A DNA stretch of 64,000 bases from Synechococcus sp. CS-1328 (GCF_025128095.1 NZ_JAHLYT010000024.1:1-64000), one strand, 5' to 3'. Shown: positions 36,653 to 47,638, counted from the first letter of the stretch. The notes: a model not told the origin generated them from the sequence alone. Made by a program: numbers and translations.

Positions 36653-37600
36653 GTGAGCCGGGCCGCCCTGGCGGTCGCCCTCAAGCAGCAGGCGACGGCG
36701 CTGGGCTTCGCGGCGGTGGGTATCGCCGCTGTGCCCCCCGGGCCGCGCCTGGCGCTGCGCACGGCGGCGCTGGAGCGCTGGCTGGGGGCCGGCCACCAGG
36801 GCTCGATGGCCTGGATGAGCGATCCGCGCCGCCGCTCCGTGGAGGACCTGCTGCCGGGGGTGCGCAGCCTGCTGGCGGTGGGGCTCAGTTATTACGTGGC
36901 AGCCGAGCGGGCGCCCGGCAGCCTGGCGGTGGCCCGCTACGGCTGGGGGCGTGACTACCACCGGGTGATCGATGGCCGCCTGCGGCGCCTGGGGCGCTGG
37001 CTCGAGGCCGAGGCACCGGGCACCGGCTGGCGCGCCTGCGTGGACAGCGCCCCGCTGCTGGACAAGGCCTGGGCCGAGGAGGCAGGCCTGGGCTGGATCG
37101 GCAAGAACGGCAACCTGATCCATCGCCAGCATGGCTCCTGGCTGCTGCTGGGCCATCTGCTCACCACCCTGGACCTGCCGGCCGACCGCCCCGCCGAACC
37201 GCTCTGCGGCTCCTGCAGCCGCTGCCTCGAGGCCTGCCCCACCGGCGCCCTGCCGGAACCGTTTGTGGTGGATGCCCGTCATTGCATCGCCTTCCATACG
37301 ATCGAAAATCGCGATCCAGACCTTCCCGAACCGATCACCGCGGCGCTGGGAGCCTGGGTGGCCGGCTGCGACATCTGCCAGGACGTCTGTCCATGGAATC
37401 AGCAGCCGCTGGCGAGCAGCACCGACCCGGAGGTGCAGCCGCGGCCCTGGCTGCTCAACCTGCGGGCAGAGGAGGCCCTGGGCTGGGATGACGCCACCTG
37501 GGACGAGCACCTGCGGGCCTCGGCCCTGCGCCGCATCAAGCCCTGGATGTGGCGCCGCAATCTGCGGGCGTCGGCGGGCAGGGCGAGTGGCTGTCCCTAG
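36653..37600 (+). CDS. queG: Epoxyqueuosine reductase
   Basis: 315 aa from GTG 36653. Cobalamin- and Fe-S-dependent last step of queuosine synthesis in tRNA. Marks: YGWGRDYHRVIDGRL, the DSAPLLDKAWAEEAGLGWIG KNGNL region, and two 4Fe-4S motifs, CGSCSRCLEACPTGAL and CDICQDVCPWNQ, the second ending in the family-typical CPWN. It is divergent from the HpsJ-like gene. The start codons are only 11 bases apart, so promoters overlap coding sequence. Confidence 0.95.
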   Translation: MSRAALAVALKQQATALGFAAVGIAAVPPGPRLALRTAALERWLGAGHQGSMAWMSDPRRRSVEDLLPGVRSLLAVGLSYYVAAERAPGSLAVARYGWGRDYHRVIDGRLRRLGRWLEAEAPGTGWRACVDSAPLLDKAWAEEAGLGWIGKNGNLIHRQHGSWLLLGHLLTTLDLPADRPAEPLCGSCSRCLEACPTGALPEPFVVDARHCIAFHTIENRDPDLPEPITAALGAWVAGCDICQDVCPWNQQPLASSTDPEVQPRPWLLNLRAEEALGWDDATWDEHLRASALRRIKPWMWRRNLRASAGRASGCP

Positions 37601-37661
37601 GGTGGAGCCTCCCTGTGGGGCAGTTGTGATCCGGCGCTGGTGGCAGTTCAGGAGCAAAGGG

Positions 37662-38606
37662 ATGACATCTGAGTTCACGCTGGCCGCGACAGGGGCCACC
37701 CCGTCGCGACGGAGGCTGCGGACCTGGGCCCTGGCCATGCCGCTGGGGATTGGCCTGTGGGCCGCTCAGATGGCGCCGGCCCGGGCGCTGGTGCCCTACG
37801 TCTTCGTGCCCCAGAACCAGGAACTGGCGGGCGCGGGTCTGGGGATTGCCCAGGCGGCCGGCCGGCTGCTGCGGCTCGGCCAGGCTGAGGACGCCGCACG
37901 GCTGGCGGCGCTCACCGTGCAGCTTCTGCCCCAGGATCCGCGCGGTTGGCTGCTGCTGGCGGAAGCCCAGCTGCGCAGCAACCAGCTCGAGGAAGCCGCC
38001 GCCGCCCTGGCGCGAGCCAAGGAACTCGATCCCCGCAATCCCGGCATCTGGTTCGCCCAGGGTTCCCTGGCCCTGCGCAACGGCGAACCGCAGCAGGCGA
38101 TAGGTCTGCTGCAGCAGGGAATCAAGCTGGATGGCCGCAATGGCGGCGCCTTCTTCGATCTGGGCAACGCCCATCTGCTGCTGGGAGATTCCGGCGCGGC
38201 TCTCTCGGCCTTTGAGCGGGCCTCCGGCCTGCGCAAAGACTTCTGGGAAGCGATCAACAATCAGGGCCTGGTGCTCTACGAGCAGGGCCGCGGCAAAGAG
38301 GCGATCGATCGCTGGCGCCGGGTGCTGAAGATCCGGCCTGAAGCCGCCGAACCGAGTCTGGCACTGGCAGCCGGTCTCTACGCCAGTTCACCGCAGCAGC
38401 AGGCGGAAGCCCGCCAGCTGGCGGCCCAGGCCCTGGATGACGAACCCAATTACGTGCTCGACAGCTTTCAGAAAGAACAGCTCTGGGGCGACAGACTGAG
38501 GGCCAGCACCCGCCGGCTTCTGGAGGATCCAGAGCTCAAGACCGTGGTGGAGCGCGCCAACGCCAACGCGGGATCCAGCACCGATCCGGAGGCGTCGACA
38601 CCCTGA
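37662..38606 (+). CDS. Exported tetratricopeptide-repeat protein
   Basis: 314 aa from ATG 37662, with GGAG eight bases upstream. A twin-arginine-like or Sec leader (SRRRLRTWALAMPLGIGLWA AQMAPARA, cleavage near residue 43) is followed by LVPYVFVPQNQELAGAGLGI and then at least five TPR units (PRGWLLLAEAQLRSNQLEEA..., PGIWFAQGSLALRNGEPQQA..., GGAFFDLGNAHLLLGDSGAA..., WEAINNQGLVLYEQGRGKEA...). It is a lumenal or periplasmic scaffold, similar to picocyanobacterial TPR proteins placed before a gyrA-like gene. Partner unknown. Confidence 0.88.
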   Translation: MTSEFTLAATGATPSRRRLRTWALAMPLGIGLWAAQMAPARALVPYVFVPQNQELAGAGLGIAQAAGRLLRLGQAEDAARLAALTVQLLPQDPRGWLLLAEAQLRSNQLEEAAAALARAKELDPRNPGIWFAQGSLALRNGEPQQAIGLLQQGIKLDGRNGGAFFDLGNAHLLLGDSGAALSAFERASGLRKDFWEAINNQGLVLYEQGRGKEAIDRWRRVLKIRPEAAEPSLALAAGLYASSPQQQAEARQLAAQALDDEPNYVLDSFQKEQLWGDRLRASTRRLLEDPELKTVVERANANAGSSTDPEASTP

Positions 38607-38674
38607 CTTCGGGGAGAACCCGCCCGGGATCTGTAGGCTGAGCCCCACTTTTCGCCCTCACACCGAAGACCCGG

Positions 38675-41137
38675 ATGGCCGAGGAGCGCGTTCAGCCCAT
38701 CGCCCTGCATCAGGAAATGCAGCGCTCCTACCTCGAATACGCGATGAGCGTGATCGTGGGACGGGCCCTTCCGGACGTGCGCGACGGGCTCAAGCCGGTG
38801 CAACGGCGCATCCTGTTCGCGATGCACGAGCTGGGCCTGACGCCGGATCGGCCCTACCGCAAGTGCGCCCGGGTGGTGGGCGATGTGCTCGGCAAATACC
38901 ACCCCCACGGTGATCAGGCGGTCTACGACGCCCTGGTGCGGCTGGTGCAGACCTTCGCCAGCCGCCACCCGCTTCTGGATGGCCACGGCAACTTCGGTTC
39001 CGTCGATGACGATCCGCCGGCGGCGATGCGGTACACCGAAACCCGCTTGGCACCGATCGCCCATGAGGCGATGCTCGAGGAGATCGGCAACGACACAGTT
39101 GATTTCGCCCCAAACTTCGACGGCTCCCAGCAGGAGCCCACGGTGCTGCCGGCCCAGCTGCCCTTCCTCCTGCTGAATGGCTGCACCGGCATCGCCGTGG
39201 GGATGGCCACGAGCATCCCGCCCCACAACCTCGGCGAGGTGGTGGATGCCCTGATCGCCCTGGTGCGCAAGCCCGACCTCAGCGACGAGAAGCTGCTGCA
39301 ACTGGTGCCCGGCCCCGACTTCCCCACCGGCGGCGAGGTGCTGATCGGCAGCGGCATCCGCGACACCTACCTGGGCGGGCGCGGCAGCATTCCGATGCGG
39401 GGGGTGGCCCACACCGAGGAAGTTCAGCCCGGCAAGGGTCGCCACCGCCGCAGTGCCGTGGTGATCACCGAGCTGCCGTATCAGCTCAGCAAGGCCGGCT
39501 GGATCGAGAAGCTGGCCGACCAGGTGAATGAGGGCAAGATCGGCGGCATCGCCGATATCCGCGATGAAAGCGATCGCGATGGCATGCGGGTGGTGGTGGA
39601 GCTGCGCCGCGATGCGGACGCCACCAAGGTGCTGGCCGACCTGCAGCGCCGCACCGCCCTGCAGAGCAATTTCGGCGCGATTCTGTTGGCCCTGGTGAAC
39701 GGCCAGCCGGTGCAGCTCACCCTGCGGCGCATGCTGCAGGAATTCCTGGAGTACCGCGAACTCACCCTGATCCGCCGCACCAACCATGCCCTGCGCCGCT
39801 GCGAGGACCGGCTGGAGGTGGTGGAAGGCCTGATCCGGGCCCTGGAGGTGCTCCAGCAGGTGATTGCCCTGATCACCGCGGCTCCCGATGCCGCCACCGC
39901 CCGCGCCAGCCTGCAGGTGCAGCTGGATCTGAACGAGCGCCAGGCCGATGCGGTGCTGGCGATGCCGCTGCGGCGACTCACGGGGCTGGAGCAGGAGAGC
40001 CTGCGCAAGGAGGTCGAGGAGCTGCGGGTCGAACGCAGCCGCCTGCGCACCCTGCTCGACGATCGCGAGGTGCTGCTCGACCATCTGGTGGCTGAACTGA
40101 AGCGCCTGCGCAAGCGCTATGCCACGCCGCGCCGCACCCGCCTGGTGGAGGGGGGCGATGAGCTGGTGGCACAGCGCAGCGCCGCCGTGCGTCCCAACGC
40201 CGAACTGCAACGCCAGCAGGCCTTCGAGGCCCTGGCCAGCGACAGCCGCCTGCTGATCCTGGCCGATGGAGCCGTGAAGATCGTCGGCCCCCAGTTGCTG
40301 GGCCGCCTCCATCTCGATGAACCGGCCCCGCTGGCGGAACAGCCGCCGCCGGCCCGGCTGATCCTGCCCACCGCCGGCCAGCCCAACCTGCTCGCCTTCA
40401 CCGCCAGCGGCCGGGTGGCCCTGCTGCGCTGGGAATTTGCCGGCCAGCAACAGGGAGGGCTGGAGCGCTTTCTGCCTGACAGCCTCGATGGCGAGACGGT
40501 GGTTCAGGTGCTGCCTCTGCCCAGCCAGGCCAGCGGCACCAGCCTGGGCCTGCTCAGCAGCGACGGCCGCTTCAAGCGGCTGCCCCTGGAGGACTTTCAG
40601 GAACTCTCCGGCCGGGCCGCCACCGTGCTCAAGCTCAAGGAGGGCGTCAGCCTGCTGCGGGTGGTGCCCTGCCGTGATGGCCAGGATGTGGTGGTGGCCA
40701 GCAGCACCGGCCGCCTGCTGCGGCTGGCGGTGGAGGAAGCCAACCTGCCGCTGATGGGACGCACCGCTCAAGGGCCCGTGCTGCTGCGGTTGCTGCCGGG
40801 CGAGGCGGTGGTGGGCGCCGCCGCCGTGGCCGCCGGCGGAGACGTGCTGTTAGCCAGCCGACTGGGTCTGGTCAAGCGCCTGGCGGTAGAAAACCTGCGG
40901 CCGTGTCAGCGGGGTGATCTGGGCCAGATCGCCATTCGCTTCCGCGATCGCAGGGATGGCCTGGTCGATCTCTGCGACGCCGAGACGCCCCTGGTCAGCG
41001 CGGTGATCTCAGAGGTCCGCAGCGTGCGGCTCGCCACCGCAGAGCTGGAACGCCAGGACAGCAGCGGCGACGGCGAGCTGCTGGGCCTGCGCGAACGGGA
41101 AGCGGTACAGGCCCTGGTGCCGCTGATCACCGGCTGA
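38675..41137 (+). CDS. Type IIA topoisomerase A subunit (GyrA/ParC family), without a canonical GyrA box
   Basis: 820 aa from ATG 38675. Breakage-reunion domain: [46 protein letters not shown], and the DNA-linking tyrosine Y120 in [10 protein letters not shown]. The residue aligned with E. coli GyrA Ser83 is Gln81. A coiled-coil tower ([20 protein letters not shown]) and a C-terminal beta-propeller ([13 protein letters not shown] onwards, with [29 protein letters not shown] blades) follow. No QRRGGKG-like GyrA box is visible in the propeller, so it may work as a ParC-like decatenase or a second gyrase A. The partner B subunit is not in the window. Confidence 0.9.
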   Translation: MAEERVQPIALHQEMQRSYLEYAMSVIVGRALPDVRDGLKPVQRRILFAMHELGLTPDRPYRKCARVVGDVLGKYHPHGDQAVYDALVRLVQTFASRHPLLDGHGNFGSVDDDPPAAMRYTETRLAPIAHEAMLEEIGNDTVDFAPNFDGSQQEPTVLPAQLPFLLLNGCTGIAVGMATSIPPHNLGEVVDALIALVRKPDLSDEKLLQLVPGPDFPTGGEVLIGSGIRDTYLGGRGSIPMRGVAHTEEVQPGKGRHRRSAVVITELPYQLSKAGWIEKLADQVNEGKIGGIADIRDESDRDGMRVVVELRRDADATKVLADLQRRTALQSNFGAILLALVNGQPVQLTLRRMLQEFLEYRELTLIRRTNHALRRCEDRLEVVEGLIRALEVLQQVIALITAAPDAATARASLQVQLDLNERQADAVLAMPLRRLTGLEQESLRKEVEELRVERSRLRTLLDDREVLLDHLVAELKRLRKRYATPRRTRLVEGGDELVAQRSAAVRPNAELQRQQAFEALASDSRLLILADGAVKIVGPQLLGRLHLDEPAPLAEQPPPARLILPTAGQPNLLAFTASGRVALLRWEFAGQQQGGLERFLPDSLDGETVVQVLPLPSQASGTSLGLLSSDGRFKRLPLEDFQELSGRAATVLKLKEGVSLLRVVPCRDGQDVVVASSTGRLLRLAVEEANLPLMGRTAQGPVLLRLLPGEAVVGAAAVAAGGDVLLASRLGLVKRLAVENLRPCQRGDLGQIAIRFRDRRDGLVDLCDAETPLVSAVISEVRSVRLATAELERQDSSGDGELLGLREREAVQALVPLITG

Positions 41138-41186
41138 ACGGCAGCGGCAGTGCAGGCTGCAGGGCCTCGGGGCGTGGATCCTGGAG

Positions 41187-42716
41187 TCAGCCGACCAGCG
41201 CCAGTCCGGCCGGTTCCAGCATCAGCTTGCTGGCCCTCACTTCGTCCGGCAGGTCGATCGGATAGGCACCGTCGAAGCAGGCGGTGCAGAAGTGGCTGGA
41301 ATTGGCCTGGGCCGCGTCCACCATGCCCTGCTTGCTGAGGTAGGCCAGCGAGTCGACGCCAAGATGGGCGCTGATCTCGGCCAGGGTCAGACGGGCGGCG
41401 ATCAACTGATCCTGGGTGTCGGTATCGATGCCGTAGAAGCAGGGGTGGGTCACCGGCGGTGAGCTGATGCGCATGTGCACCTCGGTGGCGCCGGCCTCCC
41501 GCAGGGCTGCCACCAGCTTGCGGCTGGTGGTGCCCCGCACGATCGAGTCGTCGATCACCACCACCCGTTTGCCGGCAAGCACATCCGGCAGGGGGTTGAG
41601 CTTGACGCGGATTCCCGCTTCCCGCATCGCCTGGGTGGGCTGGATGAAGGTGCGGCCGACATAGCGGTTCTTGATCAGGCCGTCGGCGAAGGCAATGCCA
41701 CTGACCTGGGAGTAGCCGATCGCGGCCGGAATGCCGGAATCGGGCACGCCGATCACCAGATCAGCCTCCACAGGGGTTTCACGGGCCAGAGCTTCGCCAA
41801 TGCGGACGCGGTAGCTGTAGAGCGATTCGCCGAAGAAACGACTGTCGGGTCGTGCGAAATAGATCATCTCGAACACGCACAACTTGGCCGGCTCTTCACA
41901 CCAGCGGCTGCGCAGAGGTTCAGCTTCACCGACACGGAAGTGAATGATCTCGCCAGCACCCACATCATCGATATAGGTGGCGCCGATGATATCAAGCCCG
42001 CAGGTTTCACTGCTGGCCACCCAGCGGGCCTCCTGCCGCTCACCGATATGGCCGAACACCAGAGGACGGATGCCGTGGCCGTCGCGCAGGGAAAACAGGC
42101 CATCGGGAGTACCGATCACCAGGCTGAAGGCACCGCGGCACTGGCCGGCGGCCGCGCGGATGGCCGCATCCCAGCCCAGGCCGCCGTTCACAGCGTGCTG
42201 CAGAGCGAAGGCGATCAGCTCCGAATCTGTGGTGGAGGTGAACTCGCCGGCGAGGTGATCCAGCGAAAGGCGCAGCTCAGCCGCATTGACCAGGTTGCCG
42301 TTGTGGGCCAGGGCAAAGGGTCCCAGGCGGGTCATCAGCAACACCGGCTGGGCATTGCAGACCTTGCTGCTGCCGGTGGTGGAATAGCGGTTGTGACCGA
42401 TCGCCAGGTCGCCGGGCATCCGTTCGAGCACGTCCTGGTCAAACACCTGGCTAACCAGGCCCATGTCCTTGTGCAGCCGCACCTTGGCGCCATCGAACAC
42501 GGCGATGCCGGCCGACTCCTGGCCGCGGTGCTGCAGGGCGTAGAGACCGAAGTAGGTGAGGTTGGCCACCGGCTGACCGGGGGACAGCACGGCGAACACA
42601 CCGCAGGCTTCCTCAGGCTTGTCGGGCCTCAACTCATCACGGGCAACGGGCTGGTGTTGCTGCAAGACCCTGCCCACCTGAAGCTTGACTGCATCATTGC
42701 GCATCAGGCGCGACAT
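41187..42716 (-). CDS. purF: Amidophosphoribosyltransferase (glutamine PRPP amidotransferase)
   Basis: 509 aa from ATG 42716 (ATG 42704 possible). First committed step of purine synthesis. The propeptide is removed before the catalytic cysteine in EEACGVFAVLSPGQPVANLT. Also YFGLYALQHRGQESAGIAVF, GHNRYSTTGSS, HNGNLVNAAELR, DSELIAFALQ, and the PRPP loop VVVIDDSIVRGTTSRKLVAA (pyrophosphate-binding). Downstream KQGMVDAAQANSSHFCTACF DGAYPIDLP is the end signature with a further Cys pair typical of the Fe-S type. It follows purL on the same strand. Confidence 0.97.
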   Translation of the reverse strand: MSRLMRNDAVKLQVGRVLQQHQPVARDELRPDKPEEACGVFAVLSPGQPVANLTYFGLYALQHRGQESAGIAVFDGAKVRLHKDMGLVSQVFDQDVLERMPGDLAIGHNRYSTTGSSKVCNAQPVLLMTRLGPFALAHNGNLVNAAELRLSLDHLAGEFTSTTDSELIAFALQHAVNGGLGWDAAIRAAAGQCRGAFSLVIGTPDGLFSLRDGHGIRPLVFGHIGERQEARWVASSETCGLDIIGATYIDDVGAGEIIHFRVGEAEPLRSRWCEEPAKLCVFEMIYFARPDSRFFGESLYSYRVRIGEALARETPVEADLVIGVPDSGIPAAIGYSQVSGIAFADGLIKNRYVGRTFIQPTQAMREAGIRVKLNPLPDVLAGKRVVVIDDSIVRGTTSRKLVAALREAGATEVHMRISSPPVTHPCFYGIDTDTQDQLIAARLTLAEISAHLGVDSLAYLSKQGMVDAAQANSSHFCTACFDGAYPIDLPDEVRASKLMLEPAGLALVG

Positions 42717-42731
42717 CAGGGCTCGGACCGG

Positions 42732-45173
42732 CTAAGCGCTGGGGGGCACCGCCTGGCCCAGGCGCCGCGGGATCGCCTGCTCAAATGCCTCACGAAGGTC
42801 GTCCACGGGCAGGCTCAGCAGGGTCGCCCCGCCGCGGCTGAGGGTCAGGGAAGCAGGGGCCTGGGCACCGGCCTGCACCGCGCCGAGGCACTGGGCAGGA
42901 ATGGCGGCACCGGCAGCGGCAGCCTGATCAAGGGCCTGCTGCCAGGCGGCGGCATGGGCGGCCGCGATGCTCACCAGCACCCGGGCACCGCCCTCAGCGA
43001 ACAGCAGACGATCCGGCCGGAGGGCGCCGGCCGGCAGCTCCAGCGCTGCCCCCAGACCGGAGGCGATGCAGGCCTCGGCCAGAGCCACGGCCAGCCCTCC
43101 GTCGCTGAGGTCGTGGGCAGACGCCACCAGGCCCTCCGCAATCGCCTGGCGCAGGAAGGCCTGGACGCGCTTCTCCAGCTGCAGATCGATCAGCGGCGGC
43201 CGACCGGTGACGGCCCCATGGATGCGCTCCAGGTAGCTGCTGCCAGCCAGGCTGACCCGCTCATCCGGCTCAGAAGCCGTGGGCGATGCGGTAGTGGTCG
43301 ACGAGGCAGTGGCATCCAGCGGAACCCCCAGCAGCCAGATGGCATCACCGGCTTGACGCCAGGCCAGGCCACGGACCAGCGCGAGATCGGACACCAGCCC
43401 CACCATGCCCACCACGGGGGTGGGGTGAATCGGCTGCATCTGGCCGTCTGGAAGCCGGGTCTCGTTGTAGAGGGAGACGTTGCCACCGGTCACCGGGGTC
43501 TCCAGGGCACTGCAGGCCGCCGAGAGGCCGCGGCAGGCCAGGGCCAGCTGCCAGTAGCCGGTGGGGGTCTCGGGCGACGGGAAGTTGAGGTTGTCGGTCA
43601 CGGCCAGGGGCTCGGCGCCGACGCAGCTGAGGTTGCGGGCCGCCTCGGCCACCGCCGCCATGCCGCCGCGCTCCGGATCGAGGGCCACCCAGCGGTTGGG
43701 ACAGTCCACCACCGCCGCCACGCCGCGGCTGGCGGCCTGCATCGCCCCCTCCCCCCGCTGGGGCCGCAAGCGCACCACGGCCGCATCCGCTCCGCCGGGC
43801 AGCACCACGGTGTTGGCCTGCACCTGGTGGTCGTACTGGCGGAACACCCAACGCTTGGAGGCAATGGTGGGGTCATCGAGCAGCTGCAGCAGCACCGCTC
43901 CCCAGCCCAGGCTCTGACCGGCCAGGGCCCCGTTCACCGGCGTGATGCCAGCCTGCGTGGCCTGCGGCAGCTGGGCCTCGCTCCAGCGCCAGTGGGCCTG
44001 GATGGCGGCGGGGGGCTCGCTGATCAATGTGTGATGGTTGATCGGGGTGTCGTCGGCCAGGGCACTGGCGGGAACCTCGGCGGCCACCGACCCGTGCTGC
44101 AGCACCCGCACCACGTTCTCCTCCAGCACCCGGCCCACCTCCGCCGCCTGCAGGCCCCAGCGGGTGAAACGCTCCATCAACGCCTGCTGGCGACCGGGCT
44201 TGACCACGAACAGCATCCGCTCCTGGGACTCGCTCAGCAGGAACTCGTAGGCGGTCATGCCGCTCTCGCGGGCGGGCACCCGGTCAAGATCCAGCTCGAT
44301 GCCCAGGCCCCCCTTGGCGGCCATCTCCGAGCAACTGCAGGTGAGGCCGGCGGCGCCCATATCCTGCGCGGCCACCACATCACCGCTCTGGAAGGCCTCG
44401 AGGCAGGCCTCGATCAGGCCCTTCTCCAGGAAGGGATCGCCCACCTGCACGGCGGGGCGATCGTCGAGCGAGGCCGCGGTGAGCTCGGCACTGGCGAAGC
44501 TGGCACCGCCCATGCCATCGCGCCCGGTGGTGCTGCCCACGTAGACCACCGGATAGCCCACGCCCTCAGCGCCGGAGCAAACGATCTCCTCGGTTTCCAT
44601 CAGCCCCAGGGCCATGGCATTCACCAGCGGGTTGCCGGAGTAGCTGGGATCGAAGGCCACCTCCCCGCCCACGGTGGGCACACCGACGCAGTTGCCGTAG
44701 TGGGCGATGCCGGCCACCACGCCCTCCATCAGGCCCACGTTGCGCTCGTCTTCAAGCGGCCCGAAGCGCAGGGCATTGAGCAGGGCGATCGGCCGGGCGC
44801 CCATGGTGAAGATGTCGCGCAGGATGCCGCCCACCCCCGTCGCCGCCCCCTGAAACGGTTCCACGGCCGAGGGGTGGTTGTGGCTCTCGATCTTGAAGGC
44901 GAGCCGCTGACCTTCGCCCAGGTCGACCACACCGGCGTTCTCACCGGGACCCACCAGGACGCGGGGGCCGGTGGTGGGGAACTGGCTGAGCAGCGGCCGG
45001 GAATTGCGGTAGCAGCAGTGCTCCGACCACATCACACCGAACATGCCCAGCTCGGCCCGATTCGGTTCCCGTCCGAGCCGCCGCACGATCTCGTCGTAAT
45101 CGGCCTGGCTCAGGCCTTCCTTGCGCAGCGCCTCGGGCAGCGAAAAGGAGGCGGAAGCCGCAGGGGACGGCAT
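42732..45173 (-). CDS. purL: Phosphoribosylformylglycinamidine synthase subunit PurL
   Basis: 813 aa from ATG 45173; upstream in-frame ATG would add Arg-rich residues. ATP-dependent amidation of FGAR in purine synthesis. Marks: [74 protein letters not shown]-type loop, [20 protein letters not shown], and [20 protein letters not shown], the repeat typical of the AIRS/PurL fold. This is the small PurL that works with PurQ and PurS; neither lies here. purF follows directly. Confidence 0.97.
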   Translation of the reverse strand: MPSPAASASFSLPEALRKEGLSQADYDEIVRRLGREPNRAELGMFGVMWSEHCCYRNSRPLLSQFPTTGPRVLVGPGENAGVVDLGEGQRLAFKIESHNHPSAVEPFQGAATGVGGILRDIFTMGARPIALLNALRFGPLEDERNVGLMEGVVAGIAHYGNCVGVPTVGGEVAFDPSYSGNPLVNAMALGLMETEEIVCSGAEGVGYPVVYVGSTTGRDGMGGASFASAELTAASLDDRPAVQVGDPFLEKGLIEACLEAFQSGDVVAAQDMGAAGLTCSCSEMAAKGGLGIELDLDRVPARESGMTAYEFLLSESQERMLFVVKPGRQQALMERFTRWGLQAAEVGRVLEENVVRVLQHGSVAAEVPASALADDTPINHHTLISEPPAAIQAHWRWSEAQLPQATQAGITPVNGALAGQSLGWGAVLLQLLDDPTIASKRWVFRQYDHQVQANTVVLPGGADAAVVRLRPQRGEGAMQAASRGVAAVVDCPNRWVALDPERGGMAAVAEAARNLSCVGAEPLAVTDNLNFPSPETPTGYWQLALACRGLSAACSALETPVTGGNVSLYNETRLPDGQMQPIHPTPVVGMVGLVSDLALVRGLAWRQAGDAIWLLGVPLDATASSTTTASPTASEPDERVSLAGSSYLERIHGAVTGRPPLIDLQLEKRVQAFLRQAIAEGLVASAHDLSDGGLAVALAEACIASGLGAALELPAGALRPDRLLFAEGGARVLVSIAAAHAAAWQQALDQAAAAGAAIPAQCLGAVQAGAQAPASLTLSRGGATLLSLPVDDLREAFEQAIPRRLGQAVPPSA

Positions 45174-45247
45174 GGTGGCAGCCAGGCAACGGCCCCCCAC
45201 TCTGACGGAGGGTCTGCAGTGGGGAGATGGGCCGGCGGATCCGGCCG

Positions 45248-46066
45248 TCAGACCCAGGGATCGGCATCGCTGCCGCGATCCCGGCCGGAGCGCGGCTGGG
45301 AGCGGGGCGGAGCTGCGTCGGGATCGGCATCGCTCTCCCATTGGTCCCAGGTCTCACGCTCCGGCCTGCGCTCGGGGGGATCTTCAGGTTCCTCCTGCCA
45401 GCGTCCCTGGGGCTCCCAGGGGGGCTCCTCCAGCCAACCCTCCAGCCGGCCTTCGAAGCGATCGCCCACCTGATCGATCTGGTCGCGCCAACGGCCGGTC
45501 TCCTGTTCCAGCTGCTCCTTCCAGCGCCGTGAGCGACGCAGCAGCTCCTGCCGCACGCTGGCGCGGGCCAGGGGCAGATCGTCCAGGCTGGCCAGGGCGG
45601 TGCGCACCACGCCGGGCTGTTGATCGACGATCCGCTCGGGGGTAAGGCGCCAGCGGCTGCTGCCCGGCAGCCGCGGATCACTGCGGGCAATAAGGTAGTG
45701 GCGGATCCTGCCACTGCGCAGCTCCACCGCCGCATCCACCACGCTGCCGAGGGACTGGCTCTCGCGGCCCAGCAGGGCGGCGTCGAACAGGGTGGGCAGC
45801 CGTTCCAGCGTGACTGGATCCGTCTCGGCCGGCTCCCCCTGCACAAAGACCTCCCCTTCCCCCAGCCCCCGCAGCTGATTCAGCCGCCAGACCAGCCGTT
45901 GATTGCCGAAGGCCGAGGGTCGGGTGACCCAACCGAGCAGACGGTGAACCGGCGGATGCATCCAGCCGATCTGACCAGGGCCGTGATCGAGCCCCTGGTC
46001 GCAGCGGACCCGGCGTTGCAGCAGATCGCTGAGCAGCAGCTGCTCGGGAAGGGCCACGCCACTCAA
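45248..46066 (-). CDS. PRC-barrel-domain protein encoded next to dnaN
   Basis: 272 aa from ATG 46066, overlapping the dnaN stop by four bases (ATGA). Two PRC-barrel-like units are seen: [37 protein letters not shown] (about 10-50) and [59 protein letters not shown] (about 90-150). The last 100 residues are highly charged (Arg, Glu, Asp, Pro, Trp) and probably disordered, ending DADPWV. Its place after dnaN is a recurring picocyanobacterial arrangement (from memory). PRC barrels occur in RimM and photosynthetic reaction-centre proteins; the role here is unknown. Confidence 0.85.
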   Translation of the reverse strand: MSGVALPEQLLLSDLLQRRVRCDQGLDHGPGQIGWMHPPVHRLLGWVTRPSAFGNQRLVWRLNQLRGLGEGEVFVQGEPAETDPVTLERLPTLFDAALLGRESQSLGSVVDAAVELRSGRIRHYLIARSDPRLPGSSRWRLTPERIVDQQPGVVRTALASLDDLPLARASVRQELLRRSRRWKEQLEQETGRWRDQIDQVGDRFEGRLEGWLEEPPWEPQGRWQEEPEDPPERRPERETWDQWESDADPDAAPPRSQPRSGRDRGSDADPWV

Positions 46067-47208
46067 CCGCGAATCTGAACAGGCATCACCAAGTAGGTGA
46101 AAGTGCCCTCATCGGCCGTCGAAAGCACGGCCGGCGTGGTCGGTCCGTTGCAGTGCAGAATCACCCGCTCGCTGGCCATCACCTTGAGCCCCTCCAGCAC
46201 GTAGCGCACGTTGAAGGCGATCTCGATCGGCTCCCCTTCCAGCTGCGCCGCCAGGGTCTCCGCACCGCTGCCCACGTCCTGGGCGTCGGCGCGGATGTGC
46301 ACCTGAGCGGAGGCCGGCTCGGTGCTGATCTTGACCACGTTGTTGTGCTGATCGGCCAGCACCGCCACCCGCTCGAGAGCGGCCGTGAAGGCCCGGCGAT
46401 CCATGGCGATGCTGCGCCCGAAGCTGTCAGGGATCAACTGGCGGTAGTTGGGATAGGTGCCATCGAGGGTGCGGCTGGTCAGCACCTGATCCGCCGAGAG
46501 GAACACCACCTGGCCGCGGTCGCAGAAGAGGTTGAGCGGATCATCCGACTGACGCACACTCAGCAGCCGCTCCAGCTCCCGCAGGGACCGAGCCGGCACG
46601 GTGACGGCAAAGGATTCGCTCTCGACATCGGGATCGATGCGCAGGGCCTGATCCAGCTTGAGCACGGCCAGGCGGTGGCCATCAGTGGCGGCGCACTCGA
46701 GCGAGTCGTTCTCGAGGCGGAGATGGACGCCCGTGAGCACCTGCTTGGCCTCATCGGCGCTGCTGGCGAAGATGGTGGCGCGCAAGCCCTTGACCAGGGC
46801 CTCAGCATCGAGACGGATCGGGGTGCCCGCCTGCACCAGGGGCAGATCGGGGAAGTCGTCGGCAGGCATGCCCCGCATCCGGTAGCTGCCCGAGAGGGAG
46901 GTGAGCTCCACCTGCTCGGTGCCGTCTTCGCAGTGGAGCGTGATCGGACTGTCGGAGGAGAGGCGAGAAACAATCTCGCCAAACAGCCGAGCCGGCAGGG
47001 TGATGGCGCCGCTGGACTCCACAGAAGCCGGCAGGCTGGTCTGGATGCCAAGGCTGAGGTCGAAGCCGGTGAGGCTGAGACGACCGGTGCCGGCATCGGC
47101 GGTGAGCAGCACGTTGGCCAGCACCGGATGGGTGGGCCGAGCAGAGACAGCCCGGCTGACCAACTGAAGGCTGGCACTGAGTTCGGCCTGGGAGCAGACC
47201 AGCTTCAT
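46063..47208 (-). CDS. dnaN: DNA polymerase III beta subunit (sliding clamp)
   Basis: 381 aa from ATG 47208. Ring clamp that tethers the replicative polymerase. Three repeated domains are present: MKLVCSQAELSASLQLVSRA VSARPTHPVLANVLL; FASSADEAKQVLTGVHLRLE ... AATDGHRLAVLKL; and GEPIEIAFNVRYVLEGLKVM then the conserved end [11 protein letters not shown], where VMPVQ or similar closes the hydrophobic cleft. The first gene leftward from the candidate origin, transcribed away from it. Confidence 0.97.
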   Translation of the reverse strand: MKLVCSQAELSASLQLVSRAVSARPTHPVLANVLLTADAGTGRLSLTGFDLSLGIQTSLPASVESSGAITLPARLFGEIVSRLSSDSPITLHCEDGTEQVELTSLSGSYRMRGMPADDFPDLPLVQAGTPIRLDAEALVKGLRATIFASSADEAKQVLTGVHLRLENDSLECAATDGHRLAVLKLDQALRIDPDVESESFAVTVPARSLRELERLLSVRQSDDPLNLFCDRGQVVFLSADQVLTSRTLDGTYPNYRQLIPDSFGRSIAMDRRAFTAALERVAVLADQHNNVVKISTEPASAQVHIRADAQDVGSGAETLAAQLEGEPIEIAFNVRYVLEGLKVMASERVILHCNGPTTPAVLSTADEGTFTYLVMPVQIRG

Positions 47209-47285
47209 GGGGGGTTCTGGAGGCTGTGTGGCCGGCAGATCGGCTCCACCACCGTTCCACAGGGCGGCGCCAAGCGCAACGGACC

Positions 47286-47580
47286 GGCTGGCCGGATTCC
47301 CGCTTTCCACCACGCTTTCCCCAACCCGACTGCCAAGAGGATTGATTTTTTTCTGAATAACAATCTCAGACCCGTAGTCGTAGAGCCTGGGGAATTGGTG
47401 GAAAACGCCAACAAGACCTCTGCGCTGCAGGTGTTTTGCTCTGGCAGGCATGAGGAAAACGTTGGAGGAAAACCTCGGGAATTGCAGCTTTCCACCAATT
47501 CCCTGGGCTGGGGAAAACAGGGCCTGTTTCGAGTGTTCTGATCGCGTTGGTTTTCCCCAGCCCAGGGAATCCCTTTTCCC
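47286..47580. other. Candidate replication origin (oriC) upstream of dnaN
   Basis: The 498-base region between dnaN and thrC has no gene. It contains a cluster of nine-base motifs close to the cyanobacterial DnaA box TTTTCCACA: minus-strand TTTTCCACC (47397-47405) and TTTTCCCCA (47509-47517); plus-strand CTTTCCACC (47303-47311 and 47488-47496) and TTTTCCCCA (47551-47559). Two TTTTCCTC runs also lie on the minus strand near 47452 and 47466. An A+T-rich patch at 47340-47367 could be the unwinding element. Two inverted repeats embed the motifs (listed separately). dnaN beside it is the usual cyanobacterial origin marker. Confidence 0.72.
47498..47570. repeat. Perfect 21-bp inverted repeat inside the candidate oriC
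   Basis: Positions 47498-47518 and 47550-47570 are exact reverse complements (21 of 21), separated by 31 bases. Each arm contains a TTTTCCCCA motif. A second, 15-bp inverted repeat pairs 47390-47404 with 47489-47503, sharing the TTTCCACC motif, so the middle arm segments overlap. Confidence 0.9.
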
Positions 47581-47638
47581 GGAGTTTTCAGCAGGCGGTT
47601 TCAGGGTTGGCTGCGCCCTGAAATCCCGCTGATTCGCA

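Noticed and set aside
38468-40771. 767-codon minus-strand frame opposite the gyrA-like gene.
   Set aside because: Antisense shadow with Gln/His/Ala-rich low complexity.
41475-45473. Very long open frame (1332 codons) on the plus strand opposite purF and purL.
   Set aside because: Antisense to two strongly conserved purine genes; composition is His/Gly/Gln-rich without any motif.
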